DNA from: an uncultured Eubacteriales bacterium
Lineage (GTDB): Bacteria > Bacillota > Clostridia > Oscillospirales > Oscillospiraceae
Length of the DNA stretch: 15,302 nucleotides
Assembly: GCA_900554705.1 (NCBI GenBank)
Contig: USIH01000036.1
Coordinates: 1 to 15,302, forward strand
Reading direction: 5' to 3'
In this document: in pieces, positions 14,871-15,302 of the stretch
How the letters are laid out: every line of letters begins with the position of its first letter
Numbering within the stretch: the stretch's first letter is position 1
Notes under the pieces: generated by a model
Seen by the model: the letters and a program-made list of their open reading frames with translations, nothing else
What the model was told of the DNA's origin: nothing
Databases searched by the model: none
Program-made: the position numbers and the translations under genes

Positions 14871-15057
14871 CTGCGTCGTGCGTTTCCGGCTTGAATGTTC
14901 TTGTCCCCGCAGAAAGATTGTTATGCTGAATGTAAACGACCCACAGCCCCTTTTGAACTGCCCAGTCGATCGCCTCATTGACTTTTTCAATGATCTCCTT
15001 GTAATTCTTTGTGATGTCATTTTGCAGGTCGATCACGACCAGTGCGCTGTTTTTCAT
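14704..15057 (-). pseudogene. Isochorismatase-family cysteine hydrolase, N-terminal part with foreign tail
   Basis: From the ATG at 15057 the protein begins MKNSALVVIDLQNDITKNY. This is the first strand of an isochorismatase-like hydrolase with the catalytic aspartate D10. It continues WVVYIQHNNLSAGTRTFKPE, typical of the family, to about residue 64. The frame then crosses the junction near 14871 and gives about 50 residues of nonsense ending at 14704, for 117 residues in all. Intact relatives have about 170-200 residues; the catalytic lysine and cysteine of the later segments are absent. GGAGG lies 7 nt upstream of the ATG, so the start is a good one and was once functional. A longer in-frame start at 15207 is unsupported. 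Neighbouring epimerase codons are in another frame, so no fusion protein is made. Confidence 0.75.
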
Positions 15058-15234
15058 ATTGTGTCCTCCATAATTTCTCTTTTTTCGCTTCGGGTGTGTA
15101 TTCTCCCCCGAAGTGCCGCAAAGGTATGTGACAGCATCTGTATGCAAGAAAAACGACAGCCACAGCATGGGCGGGATGACCGCAGCACCATGCGGCGGCA
15201 TATTCATTCCCTGCTCTTTTGCATATAGGCATGG

Positions 15235-15267
15235 AAAAACCGCATAAACACTGGGTTTATGCGGTTT
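15235..15267 (-). terminator. Terminator behind the tRNA
   Basis: Perfect 13-bp inverted repeat, arms 15237-15249 and 15255-15267, with a 5-nt loop. On the minus strand it starts a few nt after the tRNA CCA end and is followed by a five-T run. Its position fits termination of a tRNA transcript. Confidence 0.85.
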
Positions 15268-15271
15268 CCGA

Positions 15272-15302
15272 TGGCGGAGAGGATGCGATTCGAACCCATG
15301 TG
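15272..15302 (-). tRNA. 3' end of a tRNA, probably tRNA-Ser (cut by window edge)
   Basis: The minus strand carries a T-loop TTCGAAT with flanking T-stem strands ATGGG and CGCAT, then the acceptor strand CCTCTCC, discriminator G73 and an encoded CCA. An acceptor stem starting GGAGAGG with discriminator G is usual for bacterial tRNA-Ser. The anticodon lies outside the window, so identity is inferred. One T-stem pair would be G-G, which is unusual. Confidence 0.75.

Noticed and set aside
15088..15113. Inverted repeat CTTCGGG/CCCGAAG in the leader of the isochorismatase-like gene
   Set aside because: Only 7 bp with a 12-nt loop, no T-run and no conserved riboswitch features; not enough to call a regulator. 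I found no convincing promoter or gene in the rest of 15058-15234.
15058..15207. Upstream in-frame extension of the isochorismatase-like gene
   Set aside because: The extra 50 residues have no family likeness and bypass the clear ribosome binding site before 15057.
1..15302. CRISPR array, intact transposase, phage or defence system
   Set aside because: No regularly spaced repeats, transposase-like proteins, integrase or known defence proteins are seen; the CPBP protein is the only one with a historical Abi label, and that alone does not show a defence role.

Overview
The window looks like a chromosomal segment of a GC-rich, low-branching Firmicute (Clostridia, probably an Oscillospiraceae-type gut bacterium). 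The evidence is a dprA-topA-trmFO run as in Bacillus and Clostridia, a folate-dependent TrmFO, strong GGAGG-type ribosome binding sites, Firmicute-type SMC and PlsX proteins, and sigma-A promoters of near-consensus or perfect sequence. Every convincing gene lies on the minus strand, so transcription runs from high to low coordinates. The window opens inside smc and ends inside a tRNA, so it may be a whole contig.

Right end (about 14.5-15.3 kb): the 3' end of a tRNA, probably Ser, with its terminator. Next comes a broken gene in which the N-terminal third of an isochorismatase-family hydrolase runs, out of frame, into the last ~93 codons of a non-hydrolysing UDP-GlcNAc 2-epimerase. A terminator follows.

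Middle (8.8-14.5 kb): a perfect TTGACA-17-TATAAT promoter leads into a TetR/AcrR-type N-terminal fragment that stops in a pair of adjacent palindromes. Then come a DUF2087 protein, an M3 oligoendopeptidase, a four-helix membrane protein, a CPBP-family membrane protein and a YjdF-family (DUF2992) protein, closely packed and ending in one or two terminators. A second perfect-consensus promoter, whose 17-bp spacer is almost entirely an inverted-repeat operator of TetR type, drives two GNAT acetyltransferases, which end in their own terminator.

Left part (1-8.7 kb): a housekeeping operon starts at a TTGCAT-17-TATACT promoter. It reads TrmH-family RNA methyltransferase, dprA, topA, trmFO, plsX, rnc, with short gaps or ATGA overlaps, and ends at a hairpin terminator. 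smc follows from its own promoter and runs off the window. The operon joins RNA modification and processing, DNA uptake/recombination, DNA supercoiling and phospholipid synthesis. acpP, usual between plsX and rnc in relatives, is missing here.

I see no CRISPR array, intact insertion sequence, phage module or evident new defence system. The most unusual parts are the chimeric gene at 14.6-15.06 kb, the interrupted TetR fragment with its palindromes, and the operator-in-promoter that might once have been its target.
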